DNA of 64,000 bases from an uncultured Lachnospiraceae bacterium (lineage in GTDB: Bacteria; Bacillota; Clostridia; Lachnospirales; Lachnospiraceae). Below the pieces are notes generated by a model, which searched no databases, was not told the origin of the DNA, and worked only from the letters and a program-made list of their open reading frames with translations. The DNA lies in NCBI GenBank assembly GCA_910588875.1, contig CAJURT010000005.1:62001-126000 (forward strand). The letters run 5' to 3'. Made by a program: the position numbers and the translations under genes. Shown here one piece after another: positions 16,718 to 24,961 of this stretch (its first letter is position 1; each line of letters starts with the position of its first letter).

Positions 16718-18521
16718 CTAATTTCAGCACACTCATAAAGGCTTTCTGGGGAATCTCCACATTCCCCACCTGGCGCATCCGTTTCTTGCCTTCTTTTTGT
16801 TTCTCCAACAGTTTCTTTTTGCGGGTAATATCGCCGCCGTAACATTTGGCCAGCACATCCTTCCGCACTGCTTTCACCGTCTCCCTGGCAATGATCTTGC
16901 CTCCCACGGCGGCCTGGATCGGAATCTCAAACAGGTGGCGCGGAATCTCTTCCTTCAGCTTTTCACACATCTTCCTGCCCCGTTCATAAGCCGATGCCCC
17001 GTGGACGATAAAGGAAAGGGCGTCCACCTCCTCCCGGTTCACCAGAATATCCAGTTTAACCAGTTCTGCCTGCTCATATCCCTTCAGGTCATAATCAAAA
17101 GAAGCATAACCCCGGGACCGGGACTTTAAAGCATCAAAAAAGTCATAGATAATCTCATTGAGCGGCAGGTCATACTTAAGGAGCGCCCGGGTTTCTTCCA
17201 TATATTCCATCCCTTTGTAGATACCACGCCGTTCCTGGCATAGGGTCATAATGGCCCCCACGAACTCTGTGGTCACCATGATCTCTGCCGAGACAACCGG
17301 CTCTTCCATATAGTCAATCTCTGTAGGATCCGGCATATTGGTGGGGTTCGTCAGCCGGATCATTTCCCCGTTCTTCTTGTGGATATGGTATACCACGCTG
17401 GGGGCTGTGGTAACCAGGTCAAGGTTATACTCCCGCTCCAAACGTTCCTGGATGATCTCCAGATGCAAAAGCCCCAGGAAACCGCAGCGGAACCCAAACC
17501 CAAGGGCCACGGAAGTCTCCGGTTCAAAGAACAGGGAAGCGTCATTGAGTTGCAGCTTCTCCAGGGCATCCCTCAGGTCGTTATAGCGGGCGCCGTCAGC
17601 CGGATACAATCCGCAATAAACCATGGAAGTTACTTTCTTATAGCCTGGCAGGGGCTGGGCGCAGGGGCGCCTTGCATCCGTCACCGTATCCCCCACCATC
17701 GTATCCTTTACATTTTTAATGCTGGCTGTCAGGTATCCCACCATCCCGGCGCTTAATGTCTCACAGGGAATGAACTGGCCTGCCCCAAAATATCCTACTT
17801 CCACAATCTCCGCTTCTGCCCCGGTGGCCACCATACGCACCCGGGTTCCCTTCCCCATAGTGCCTTCCACCACCCGGCAGAATACAATCACCCCTTTATA
17901 GGAATCGTATACCGAATCAAAAATCAATGCCTGCAGCGGCGCGGCAGGATCCCCCTGGGGAGCCGGCACCTTTTTTACAATCGCCTCCAGCACTTCTTCC
18001 ACGTTCAGCCCGGTCTTGGCTGAAATCCGTGGTGCATCCTGGGCTTCTAACCCGATTACATCCTCAATCTCATCCGCCACACGGTCCGGATCTGCACTGG
18101 GCAGGTCAATCTTATTGATCACCGGCACCACATCCAGGTCATTGTCCAGGGCCAGATAGACATTGGCCAGGGTCTGGGCTTCAATCCCCTGGGCAGCATC
18201 CACCACCAGGATGGCTCCATCACAGGCAGCCAGGCTGCGGCTGACCTCATAATTAAAATCCACATGCCCTGGCGTGTCAATCAGATTGAAGATATATTCT
18301 TCCCCATCCTTTGCCCGGTACACAGTCCGTACTGTCTGTGCCTTGATGGTGATGCCCCTCTCCCGTTCCAGTTCCATATTATCCAGTACCTGCGACTGCA
18401 TCTCCCTGCTGGTAAGCAGCCCTGTCATTTCAATAATACGGTCTGCCAATGTGGATTTGCCATGGTCGATGTGCGCGATAATACAAAAATTACGGATTTT
18501 GCTCTGATCTGTCCCTGCCAT
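16707..18521 (-). CDS. lepA: Elongation factor 4 (LepA), ribosomal back-translocase GTPase
   Basis: A 604-residue translational GTPase: G1 AHIDHGKST, the switch I region, G3 DTPGH, G4 NKID, then domains II/III, the GFRCGFLGLLH stretch and the LepA-specific C-terminal domain (GDITRKKKLLEKQKEGKKRM). It binds ribosomes and can move tRNAs backwards; it is linked to ionic stress and initiation. Length and ends match the family exactly. ATG 18521. It is transcribed from a promoter inside the end of spoIIP (18609-18637) and coupled to hemW. Confidence 0.97.
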   Translation of the reverse strand: MAGTDQSKIRNFCIIAHIDHGKSTLADRIIEMTGLLTSREMQSQVLDNMELERERGITIKAQTVRTVYRAKDGEEYIFNLIDTPGHVDFNYEVSRSLAACDGAILVVDAAQGIEAQTLANVYLALDNDLDVVPVINKIDLPSADPDRVADEIEDVIGLEAQDAPRISAKTGLNVEEVLEAIVKKVPAPQGDPAAPLQALIFDSVYDSYKGVIVFCRVVEGTMGKGTRVRMVATGAEAEIVEVGYFGAGQFIPCETLSAGMVGYLTASIKNVKDTMVGDTVTDARRPCAQPLPGYKKVTSMVYCGLYPADGARYNDLRDALEKLQLNDASLFFEPETSVALGFGFRCGFLGLLHLEIIQERLEREYNLDLVTTAPSVVYHIHKKNGEMIRLTNPTNMPDPTEIDYMEEPVVSAEIMVTTEFVGAIMTLCQERRGIYKGMEYMEETRALLKYDLPLNEIIYDFFDALKSRSRGYASFDYDLKGYEQAELVKLDILVNREEVDALSFIVHGASAYERGRKMCEKLKEEIPRHLFEIPIQAAVGGKIIARETVKAVRKDVLAKCYGGDITRKKKLLEKQKEGKKRMRQVGNVEIPQKAFMSVLKLDDE

Positions 18522-18608
18522 ATGGTTTCCTCTCTCATTTTATCTGTTTCAGTCTTTTCTTTCTCTCCGCTGCCGCCCAAAATATTGCCCGCGAATCACT
18601 ATCATTAG

Positions 18609-18637
18609 AATATACCATTTTTTCATTCTCCTTGCAA
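18609..18637 (-). promoter_or_regulatory. Promoter of lepA-hemW
   Basis: Minus strand TTGCAA (18632-18637), 17-base spacer, TATATT (18609-18614). The -35 lies within the last codons of spoIIP. Confidence 0.5.
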
Positions 18638-19726
18638 CACCCTATCCAAAAGTTCCGCCAGGGGCCCCATGGCATTGTGGGCCTCCTCCCCGCTGTTTGT
18701 CTGTGCCCCCACCTCCACCAGGGCTGAACAGGGACGCAGATGCAGATTATAACGGAGCCCCTTCATATATATCTTCCTGGTAAAACCGGGATACCGCTGT
18801 GCCGCATCCAGCTGCATCTGCAGCGTAAATGCCAGGTTCTCTTTCAGATAAGGATTGGGCAGATATGCAATCTCCCCTTCCGGCGTCCGGCTCATTCCCT
18901 GGAAAAACATAATATTGGCCGTTGGCCTCCCCCCAGTTTCCGATACCAGATGCAGGCTTTCCTTCACCCCATCCCGGTGCAGATCCAGTATCACCTGGAT
19001 GGTGGGATTTTCTTGGAGGATCCTGCTGATCCCTTCCAGGGCATAATTATAAGCCCGGCTCCGGTCCAGGGTGCCGCCTTGGATATCGTAGGCACTGGTG
19101 TCATGGATCACATTCCAGCCCTTCTCCTCCAAAAGCTGTGCCAGGGTATCCCCCACCCCGACCACCGAGGCATCCGGGTTCTCCGGCCCGTAATCGGCAT
19201 AGGTTTCCTGGGAATGGGTATGGTAGATCAGTATCTGCGGCACTGACGGGTCTTTTTCCAGGCTCAGATCCATTTTTACCAGTTCCTCGGCTTTCATAAG
19301 ATCCCGGGGGGCTGTGGTGGAGGGATGGACACTATAAAAATTCTTCATCAGATAATCATAATCCTGAAGCTGTGCCATTGCCGGCCAATTTTCCCCGGGC
19401 AAAGCCTCCCTTTCCTCCGGAGAACTTTCCTGACCTTCTGCCTCTGCCAGGTTCCCTGCCCTGTCCCCCTGCCCTGAGGGATCCCCCAACTGGTTCCATC
19501 CCCCTTTCGTCGTCATCATCCCTGCGTCTTCCGGGCCTGCACCTGTGCTCTCATCCCAAAAAAGGTATACGTATGAGTCATACGTATACCTGTAGTCCTG
19601 GTAGATCCCATAAGAAGGATCCCGTCCCCAATCCACGGCCTCCATCTTTTCCGGTGCAATGGTTGGGTAACTGCTGCCCAACAGTACGGTCAACCCACGA
19701 ATCAGCCACAACAGCAGTTCATTCAA
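18623..19726 (-). CDS. spoIIP: Stage II sporulation protein P (peptidoglycan hydrolase of the engulfment machine)
   Basis: A 367-residue SpoIIP. After a hydrophobic N-terminal segment (LLLWLIRGLTVLLG) and a low-complexity extracellular linker comes the amidase/endopeptidase domain: ILIYHTHSQETYADYGPE, VGVGDTLAQLLEEKGWNVIHDTSAYD, VILDLHRDGVKE and NPYLKENLAFTLQMQLDAAQRYPG. The histidines of YHTHSQE and LHRD are likely zinc ligands. With SpoIID/M it drives engulfment. The start is a TTG at 19726 with GGAG 10 bases upstream, overlapping the sigE stop by 8 bases. It normally pairs with gpr; here it follows sigE directly. A 29-bp palindrome lies in its 5' part (19563-19591). Confidence 0.9.
   Translation of the reverse strand: MNELLLWLIRGLTVLLGSSYPTIAPEKMEAVDWGRDPSYGIYQDYRYTYDSYVYLFWDESTGAGPEDAGMMTTKGGWNQLGDPSGQGDRAGNLAEAEGQESSPEEREALPGENWPAMAQLQDYDYLMKNFYSVHPSTTAPRDLMKAEELVKMDLSLEKDPSVPQILIYHTHSQETYADYGPENPDASVVGVGDTLAQLLEEKGWNVIHDTSAYDIQGGTLDRSRAYNYALEGISRILQENPTIQVILDLHRDGVKESLHLVSETGGRPTANIMFFQGMSRTPEGEIAYLPNPYLKENLAFTLQMQLDAAQRYPGFTRKIYMKGLRYNLHLRPCSALVEVGAQTNSGEEAHNAMGPLAELLDRVLQGE
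19563..19591. repeat. Perfect 29-bp palindrome inside spoIIP
   Basis: AGGTATACGTATGA (19563-19576), one G, then TCATACGTATACCT (19578-19591). It encodes a Tyr-rich stretch (YRYTYDSYVY) of SpoIIP. The arms are exact over 14 bases, so it can form a strong mRNA hairpin. Confidence 0.85.
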
Positions 19727-20459
19727 GCCGGATAATCTCCTTTTTTAACCTTTTCATAATCTTCTTTTCCAGACGTGATATGTAGGACTGTGAAATTCCA
19801 AGCAGATCGGCCACCTCTTTTTGTGTCATCTCGTTTCCGTCCACATCCTTTAACCCGTAGCGCAGTTCCACGATCTTCCTTTCCCTGGGGCTTAAGCGGC
19901 TGATAGCATGCTTTAGCAGACTTTTCTCGGTCTCATCTTCCAAATCACGGTAAATAATATCCTCATCCGTGCCTAATATATCGGAGAGCAGCAATTCATT
20001 GCCGTCCCAGTCTACATTCAGCGGCTCATCGATAGATACCTCCATCCTGGTTTTGTTGTTCCTTCGCAGATACATCAGGATTTCATTTTCTATACAGCGG
20101 GACGCATAGGTCGCCAGTTTGATGTTTTTATCCGGATTAAAGGTGTTAATTGCCTTAATCAGCCCAATGGTTCCGATGGATATCAGATCCTCCACCCCTA
20201 CACAAGTATTATCAAACTTTTTTGCTATATAGACCACCAGCCGGAGATTGTGTTCGATCAGAAGGGAACGTGCCTCTTTTTCCCCTTCTGTTCCCAGGCA
20301 GGCAATCATCCTTGCTTCTTCCTTGGCATCCAGCGGCGGCGGCAGGATGTCTGCACCCCCTATGTAATGTACTTCTCCCTGGCGCTGCCAAAGCATCGTC
20401 GTAAATGAGGGCGCTGCCTTGAACTGAAACCGATTTGGTATGGAAACCTTAACTATCAT
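19719..20459 (-). CDS. sigE: RNA polymerase sporulation sigma factor SigE (mother cell)
   Basis: A 246-residue sigma-70 family factor made as an inactive pro-protein. The N-terminal pro-region (about 27-30 residues, ending before VHYIGGADILPPPL) is removed by SpoIIGA. Region 2 (LRLVVYIAKKF, EDLISIGTIGLIKAINTFNPDKNIKLATYASRCIENEILMYLRRNNK) and region 4 (RLSPRERKIVELRYG, QKEVADLLGISQSYISRLEKKIMKRLKKE) closely match B. subtilis SigE. It turns on the early mother-cell programme. It lies 6 bases after spoIIGA and overlaps spoIIP. sigG, often next, is not here. Confidence 0.96.
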   Translation of the reverse strand: MIVKVSIPNRFQFKAAPSFTTMLWQRQGEVHYIGGADILPPPLDAKEEARMIACLGTEGEKEARSLLIEHNLRLVVYIAKKFDNTCVGVEDLISIGTIGLIKAINTFNPDKNIKLATYASRCIENEILMYLRRNNKTRMEVSIDEPLNVDWDGNELLLSDILGTDEDIIYRDLEDETEKSLLKHAISRLSPRERKIVELRYGLKDVDGNEMTQKEVADLLGISQSYISRLEKKIMKRLKKEIIRLE

Positions 20460-20465
20460 TTTACT

Positions 20466-21326
20466 TCATTCCTCCCCATGCAAAAGCATTTCATATTGAT
20501 GCGAAAGGGACAGGGGCCGCTTGCTGACGGCCAGCCATGGACGTTCCCAACGGCGCACCACCCTTCCTTCTTTTTCCGCTTCCATGAAATCAATCCTGAT
20601 TCCGGGCATCATGCCATATTCCCTGCCCACTGACCGAAACGGAATATAAATCAGCTGTGGCACACTTGTACACAAGCGCCGGCATACCTGGCCGGTAACT
20701 ACATGGACCGGCTGCCCTCCATAGGGCTCATATAGCTGGTTTCCCGTGTCCCACAATGCTGTCACCAGAACCTCCTCCCCCTGGTAGGAGAGCCTCACCT
20801 GGTATAAAACCTTGTGCTCCTTTTCTTTTTTCCTCAATATGCTCAGGCAGCTGCAAAGCCCAAAGTAAATCCCTGCCGCCCAGAAGCAGAAAGGAAGCAG
20901 GCGCCACTGGCGGACTGCCCGCGTACCGGAAAGATACCATCCGGCCAGGGTCTGGTCGCCCAGGACGCTGAAGATCCCTCCTGCCAGGGCGCTGACCATC
21001 CAGAAGGTCAGCAGGCAGATCCCAATATGGTGAAAATCTGCCCCCCTTCCCCTGCCCGATTGCCGGCAAAGCCCTTTTCCCTTGCCAAAAGCAAGGATTA
21101 CCATTGCTCCGCCGACTGCAAACCAGGTGATGAGAAGTTCTCCCCAGGCCGGAATCCCACGGATAAGCAAATCAAAGCATGCCCAGGCAGCCCCGGCCAG
21201 GGAGGCCATACTCAGGCGCTGCCACGGGGATGCCAGATGAAGCAGACGTTTTACCAGTGAAAGGAGCAGATAATCCATTCCGAAATTAATCAGAAAAAAC
21301 AGATCTAAATATAACGTGACTGTCAC
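20466..21326 (-). CDS. spoIIGA: Sporulation sigma-E factor-processing peptidase SpoIIGA
   Basis: A 286-residue membrane aspartic protease that cleaves pro-SigE at the septum. The N-terminal half has five hydrophobic segments (TLYLDLFFLINFGMDYLLLSLV and following); the cytoplasmic C-terminal half holds the protease motif LVTALWDTGNQLYEPYGGQPV with the catalytic aspartate in WDTGN. It acts as a dimer triggered by SpoIIR from the forespore. The start is a GTG at 21324-21326, which sits inside a perfect 17-bp palindrome (21313-21329). It is the first gene of spoIIGA-sigE-spoIIP. The upstream region holds a long-spacer promoter with Spo0A-box-like sites. Confidence 0.93.
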   Translation of the reverse strand: MTVTLYLDLFFLINFGMDYLLLSLVKRLLHLASPWQRLSMASLAGAAWACFDLLIRGIPAWGELLITWFAVGGAMVILAFGKGKGLCRQSGRGRGADFHHIGICLLTFWMVSALAGGIFSVLGDQTLAGWYLSGTRAVRQWRLLPFCFWAAGIYFGLCSCLSILRKKEKEHKVLYQVRLSYQGEEVLVTALWDTGNQLYEPYGGQPVHVVTGQVCRRLCTSVPQLIYIPFRSVGREYGMMPGIRIDFMEAEKEGRVVRRWERPWLAVSKRPLSLSHQYEMLLHGEE

Positions 21327-21329
21327 GTT
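21313..21329. promoter_or_regulatory. Perfect 17-bp palindrome over the spoIIGA start codon
   Basis: AACGTGAC-T-GTCACGTT. The GTG start codon is in one arm, so the mRNA hairpin would hide it and may throttle translation. Confidence 0.7.
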
Positions 21330-21370
21330 TTATTGCCCCACCTCCTGATGCCGTATTTCCGATATCCTAT

Positions 21371-21438
21371 AGTATACTCACTTTTGATGGAAAATTTTGT
21401 CAAAGACAGAGAGCCGGACCCACTTTTTTGTGCGACAA
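21371..21438 (-). promoter_or_regulatory. spoIIG promoter with two Spo0A-box-like sites
   Basis: Minus strand TTGACA (21398-21403) and TATACT (21371-21376) are 21 bases apart, too far for ordinary sigma-A use. Long spacing is a known feature of the Spo0A-activated spoIIG promoter of B. subtilis. A 7/8 match to the 0A box, TTGTCAAA (21397-21404, plus strand), overlaps the -35; a second 7/8 match, TTGTCGCA (21431-21438, minus strand), lies upstream. Confidence 0.6.
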
Positions 21439-21471
21439 AAAAAGACAGATAACGGCATTGTTATCTGTCTT
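21435..21471 (-). terminator. Terminator of ftsZ and the dcw operon
   Basis: Minus strand AAGACAGATAAC (21460-21471) pairs with GTTATCTGTCTT (21442-21453), a 12-bp stem followed by a run of T at 21436-21441. Confidence 0.85.
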
Positions 21472-21509
21472 TTATCTATATATTTCTTATATTCGGCTAA
21501 TTTCGGGAA

Positions 21510-22733
21510 TCAGCGTTTGTTTTTCAGAAAATCCGGAATGTTGATCTGGACATCACGGTTCATGGGACGGTATGCCTGTCCAGCCGTGCCCTGCTGGGAA
21601 CCGGGGGCCGGCTGCGCAGCCCTCTGGCCCGGCTGCTGCGGATTCTGCCTGGAGGTTGCGCTGGCTTCTGCCGCCGCTGCCGCCTGGTTCGCACCCTGGC
21701 CGGCAAAATTCATCCCGCTTGGCATCTTAGGCTTGAAGTTATTAAACCCAGACATGGCCTTGTCCACAGAAGCACCGCCTGCATGGCCGTCCAGTCCCGT
21801 GGCAATGACCGTAATGCTTGCCTCATCCTGGGCATTCTCATCATACATGGCGCCAAAAATAATATTCGCATCGTCACCGGCCAGATCCTGTACATAGCTG
21901 GCCGCCTCATTCGCTTCAATCAGGCTGATATCCCCGGAAATATTGATAATCACATGGGTAGCTCCCTCAATCGTCGTCTCCAACAGGGGGCTGGCCACAG
22001 CCTGCTTCACGGCTTCCAAAGCTTTCTCATCACCCTTGGCATGTCCAATGCCGATATGGGCAATCCCCTTGTCCGTCATCACAGTCTGGACATCGGCAAA
22101 ATCCAGGTTGATGAGTCCTGGCACATTGATCAGGTCCGTAATCCCCTGGACTGCCTGCTGGAGCACCTCATCTGCTTTCTTAAGGGCATCCGGCATGGTA
22201 GTTCTTCGGTCAACAATCTCTAACAGCTTATCATTCGGAATCACAATCAGGGTATCCACGCTTTCCTTCAGCCTCTCAATGCCGCTTAAGGCGTTGGTCA
22301 TACGGGTCTTCGCCTCAAACCGGAAAGGTTTGGTTACCACCCCCACCGTCAGGATCCCCATATCCTTTGCCAGACGGGCAATCACCGGTGCAGCGCCGGT
22401 ACCGGTACCGCCCCCCATGCCACAGGTGACAAACACCATGTCCGCCCCCTTCATCACCTGAGCCAGTTCCTCAGAATTCTCCTCAGCAGCCTTCTGGCCA
22501 ACCTCAGGCTTAGCCCCTGCCCCCAGGCCCTTTGTCAGTTTCTCACCGATCTGCATAGCGGTAGGCGCCTTGCAAAACTGCAGCGCCTGCTTATCGGTAT
22601 TTATCCCTATGAACTCCACACCGGCAATATTCTCTTCAATCATGCGGTTCACCGCATTATTCCCTGCGCCACCAACCCCAATCACTACGATCCTTGCCGA
22701 ATTCTCCGTGTCATTTATCTTAATCTCTAACAA
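21510..22733 (-). CDS. ftsZ: Cell division protein FtsZ (tubulin homologue)
   Basis: A 407-residue GTPase that polymerises into the division ring. GTP-binding parts are IGVGGAGNNAVNRM, the tubulin signature GMGGGTGTGAAPVIA, and the T7 loop region NLDFADVQTVM. A Gln/Ala-rich linker (about residues 345-390) leads to the conserved C-terminal peptide VQINIPDFLKNKR that binds partner proteins. The start is a TTG at 22731-22733 with AAGGAGG 9 bases upstream. A separate promoter (22814-22842) lies between ftsQ and ftsZ, so expression can exceed the operon level. ftsA is not next to it. Confidence 0.97.
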   Translation of the reverse strand: MLEIKINDTENSARIVVIGVGGAGNNAVNRMIEENIAGVEFIGINTDKQALQFCKAPTAMQIGEKLTKGLGAGAKPEVGQKAAEENSEELAQVMKGADMVFVTCGMGGGTGTGAAPVIARLAKDMGILTVGVVTKPFRFEAKTRMTNALSGIERLKESVDTLIVIPNDKLLEIVDRRTTMPDALKKADEVLQQAVQGITDLINVPGLINLDFADVQTVMTDKGIAHIGIGHAKGDEKALEAVKQAVASPLLETTIEGATHVIINISGDISLIEANEAASYVQDLAGDDANIIFGAMYDENAQDEASITVIATGLDGHAGGASVDKAMSGFNNFKPKMPSGMNFAGQGANQAAAAAEASATSRQNPQQPGQRAAQPAPGSQQGTAGQAYRPMNRDVQINIPDFLKNKR

Positions 22734-22813
22734 GACTTTCTTCCTCCTTCAACCCTCTCAGATCCTTCCCCGCACATCAGCTTCATATGTGTTCTTAATC
22801 TGGTCTATCTAAT

Positions 22814-22842
22814 ACTATATGTGATTTTCTAAAAAATATCAA
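22814..22842 (-). promoter_or_regulatory. Internal promoter for ftsZ
   Basis: Minus strand TTGATA (22837-22842), 17-base spacer, TATAGT (22814-22819), 80 bases ahead of the TTG start. Confidence 0.65.
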
Positions 22843-22853
22843 CTGTTATTTTG

Positions 22854-22874
22854 CAAAAACTTTGCAAGTTTTTG
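22854..22874. promoter_or_regulatory. 9-bp inverted repeat upstream of the ftsZ promoter
   Basis: CAAAAACTT-TGC-AAGTTTTTG. It lies between the ftsQ stop and the ftsZ -35 box. It has no T run, so it is more likely an operator or a weak processing site than a terminator. Confidence 0.4.
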
Positions 22875-22892
22875 TACTTTCCCAAAATCAAA

Positions 22893-23630
22893 TCAGTCCG
22901 TTCCCTTTGATTTTGGTTCCAGAGTGTAACCGGCCCGGATATTTGCATCATCATACTCCTCAAGATGCAGGATCCCCCCATGCCCTTCCAGCTGGGGAAG
23001 CATAGAATTCAATTCCGAAATCTTGTCATTCAAGTTCCCTCCGCTCCCCAAAAGGACTTCCAGATCCCCCATGTATAATGTAATTTCATCATATGGGCCA
23101 AACTCAATCCGGTCTACCTGCATCTCATTCATAGTCAGGATTTGGGTGAGTGCCAAAATCTCCGGGAATATTTCCTCTTTCTCCAGGGGCAGTTTCTGAT
23201 AAAGGATAATCTGCCCGAATTTGAGCCCTGTCACAAGCGGAACCCCCAACAGGGCCTCATTGGCGCTCTCCACTATAATCCCGTCCTTATCAAAGTACAT
23301 GTAACTGTTCATATAGGAGACATATCCTACCACGCTTTTCTCATAAATAATGATTTCCACCCGACCAGGCCCGTGAAAAATAACTTCATAATCCTCCACA
23401 AAGGGGATCTGGACATGTTCCTGGAAATGGTTTTTTAAAAAACAAAGCAGGGAATTTTTGCTCATCCGGTCCGGAAACAGGATATTGACAATCTCCTCCT
23501 CCGTATATTTCCCATTCCCCGTTACAACCACCTCTGAAATGCTGACGAATAATGCTAAAAATATCATTACCGCCATTGCCACGGCGGCCGTCAATGCCAA
23601 TCTTCTCTTCTTATTTTGTACCTTTTGCAT
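22893..23630 (-). CDS. ftsQ: Cell division protein FtsQ/DivIB
   Basis: A 245-residue bitopic membrane protein. A basic N-terminus and one membrane helix (ALTAAVAMAVMIFLALFVSI, about 12-31) are followed by a POTRA domain (SEVVVTGNGKYTEEEIVNIL) and the FtsQ/DivIB beta domain (VEIIIYEKSVVGYVSYMNSYMYFDKDGIIVESA). It joins FtsL and others outside the membrane to regulate septal peptidoglycan synthesis. ATG 23630 lies 2 bases after the murA stop. Sequence conservation in this family is low; the call rests on topology, the POTRA start and position between murA and ftsZ. Confidence 0.87.
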   Translation of the reverse strand: MQKVQNKKRRLALTAAVAMAVMIFLALFVSISEVVVTGNGKYTEEEIVNILFPDRMSKNSLLCFLKNHFQEHVQIPFVEDYEVIFHGPGRVEIIIYEKSVVGYVSYMNSYMYFDKDGIIVESANEALLGVPLVTGLKFGQIILYQKLPLEKEEIFPEILALTQILTMNEMQVDRIEFGPYDEITLYMGDLEVLLGSGGNLNDKISELNSMLPQLEGHGGILHLEEYDDANIRAGYTLEPKSKGTD

Positions 23631-23632
23631 TT

Positions 23633-24886
23633 TTAACCCTCTTTTACAGAGATTTCTGCCCCCAACGCCGCCAAATCCCGGCTGATGTCCTCATATCCAC
23701 GGCTGATGTAAGAGCAGCCATGGATATGGCTCTCCCCTTCAGCCGCCAGGCCTGCCACCACCAGGGCAGCGCCTCCCCGCAAATCCCTGGCCCAAACCTC
23801 ACTGCCGGCCAGGGGCTTTCCCCCTGTCACCAAGGCGGTTCCCTCTTCTATTGAAATATCCGCCCCCATTTTCCGCAGTTCCTCCGCAGTGGCGAACCTT
23901 CCCTCAAACACATTTTCCCGGATCCGCGATACCCCTTTGGCCACAGACGCCACTGCCAGCATCACGGACTGCAGATCCGTGGGGAATTCCGGGTAAGGGC
24001 CCGTGCAGAGGGCCACCGGCAACGGATGCCCCTTCATGCGGGCACGTATCCTCTCCCCATGGCCCTCCACCTCACATCCCATCTTCCTTGCCGCAGCAAG
24101 GGTTCCTCCCATATGTTCCAGCGGAACGCCGGAAAGGGCAATGTCCCCCCCGGCTGCCATAAGGGCCCCCAGATAAGTGCCGGCCACTATCCGGTCCCCC
24201 GGCACAGCAAATTCCACATCCCTTAACGGCCTTTTCCCGTGTACCACCAAAAGGCTGCTGCCGATCCCCTCAATATCTGTCCCCATCGCCTCTAAAAAAC
24301 GGCACAAAACCTCAATCTCCGGTTCCCTTGCCGCCCCATAAACCCGGGTGGTGCCGGAGGCTGCCGCCGCTGCCATCAGGATATTTTCCGTAGCGCCTAC
24401 ACTGGGAAAGGAAAGGTGGATATCCGCCCCCTGCAGCTGTCCTGCCGATACCCGGATCCGTTCCCCCTCGGGCCGGATGTCCGCCCCCATCTGCCCCAGG
24501 GCCGACAGATGCAAATCAATGGGGCGCCTGCCGATGGAACATCCCCCGGGATAACAGGTTTCCACCTCATGAAGCCTTCCCAGCAAAGATCCCAGAAGCA
24601 TGACCGAGGAACGCATCTGTTTCCCCTCTATGTCGGGAACCTGGGAGGAAGAGAGGTTCCGGGTGTCTATCACCAGGGCATGACCCTCCAGCCGACAATA
24701 ACACCCCAAAGATTCCAATATCCCCAACATACAGAAAACATCCTGTATCCTGGGGACATTCGTGATTACGATTGTTCCGTTATGGAGCAATGCCGCTGCC
24801 ATCAGCGGGAGAACTGCATTTTTAGAACCTTGTATCCGGATCTCACCGTGCAGGCTCTGCAAGCCCTGGACTTGAATGACAGACAA
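23633..24886 (-). CDS. murA: UDP-N-acetylglucosamine 1-carboxyvinyltransferase (MurA)
   Basis: A 417-residue MurA, the first committed step of peptidoglycan synthesis (enolpyruvyl transfer from PEP to UDP-GlcNAc). It has RIQGSKNAVLPLMAAALL with the substrate lysine and asparagine, and the loop CYPGGCSIGRRPIDLHL with the catalytic cysteine that fosfomycin alkylates (in GGCSIG). Two pseudo-symmetrical domains are visible. The start is a TTG at 24884-24886, favoured by AGGAGG 7 bases upstream. It lies between ftsW and ftsQ, an arrangement common in Clostridia. A second murA may exist elsewhere, as in other Firmicutes. Confidence 0.95.
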   Translation of the reverse strand: MSVIQVQGLQSLHGEIRIQGSKNAVLPLMAAALLHNGTIVITNVPRIQDVFCMLGILESLGCYCRLEGHALVIDTRNLSSSQVPDIEGKQMRSSVMLLGSLLGRLHEVETCYPGGCSIGRRPIDLHLSALGQMGADIRPEGERIRVSAGQLQGADIHLSFPSVGATENILMAAAAASGTTRVYGAAREPEIEVLCRFLEAMGTDIEGIGSSLLVVHGKRPLRDVEFAVPGDRIVAGTYLGALMAAGGDIALSGVPLEHMGGTLAAARKMGCEVEGHGERIRARMKGHPLPVALCTGPYPEFPTDLQSVMLAVASVAKGVSRIRENVFEGRFATAEELRKMGADISIEEGTALVTGGKPLAGSEVWARDLRGGAALVVAGLAAEGESHIHGCSYISRGYEDISRDLAALGAEISVKEG

Positions 24887-24961
24887 TACGGTACCTCCTA
24901 TGGTATTTGTCTATATTCTATCCTATGTAAACCTGCAGGAATTGTGACTGCTTTAACAAGT

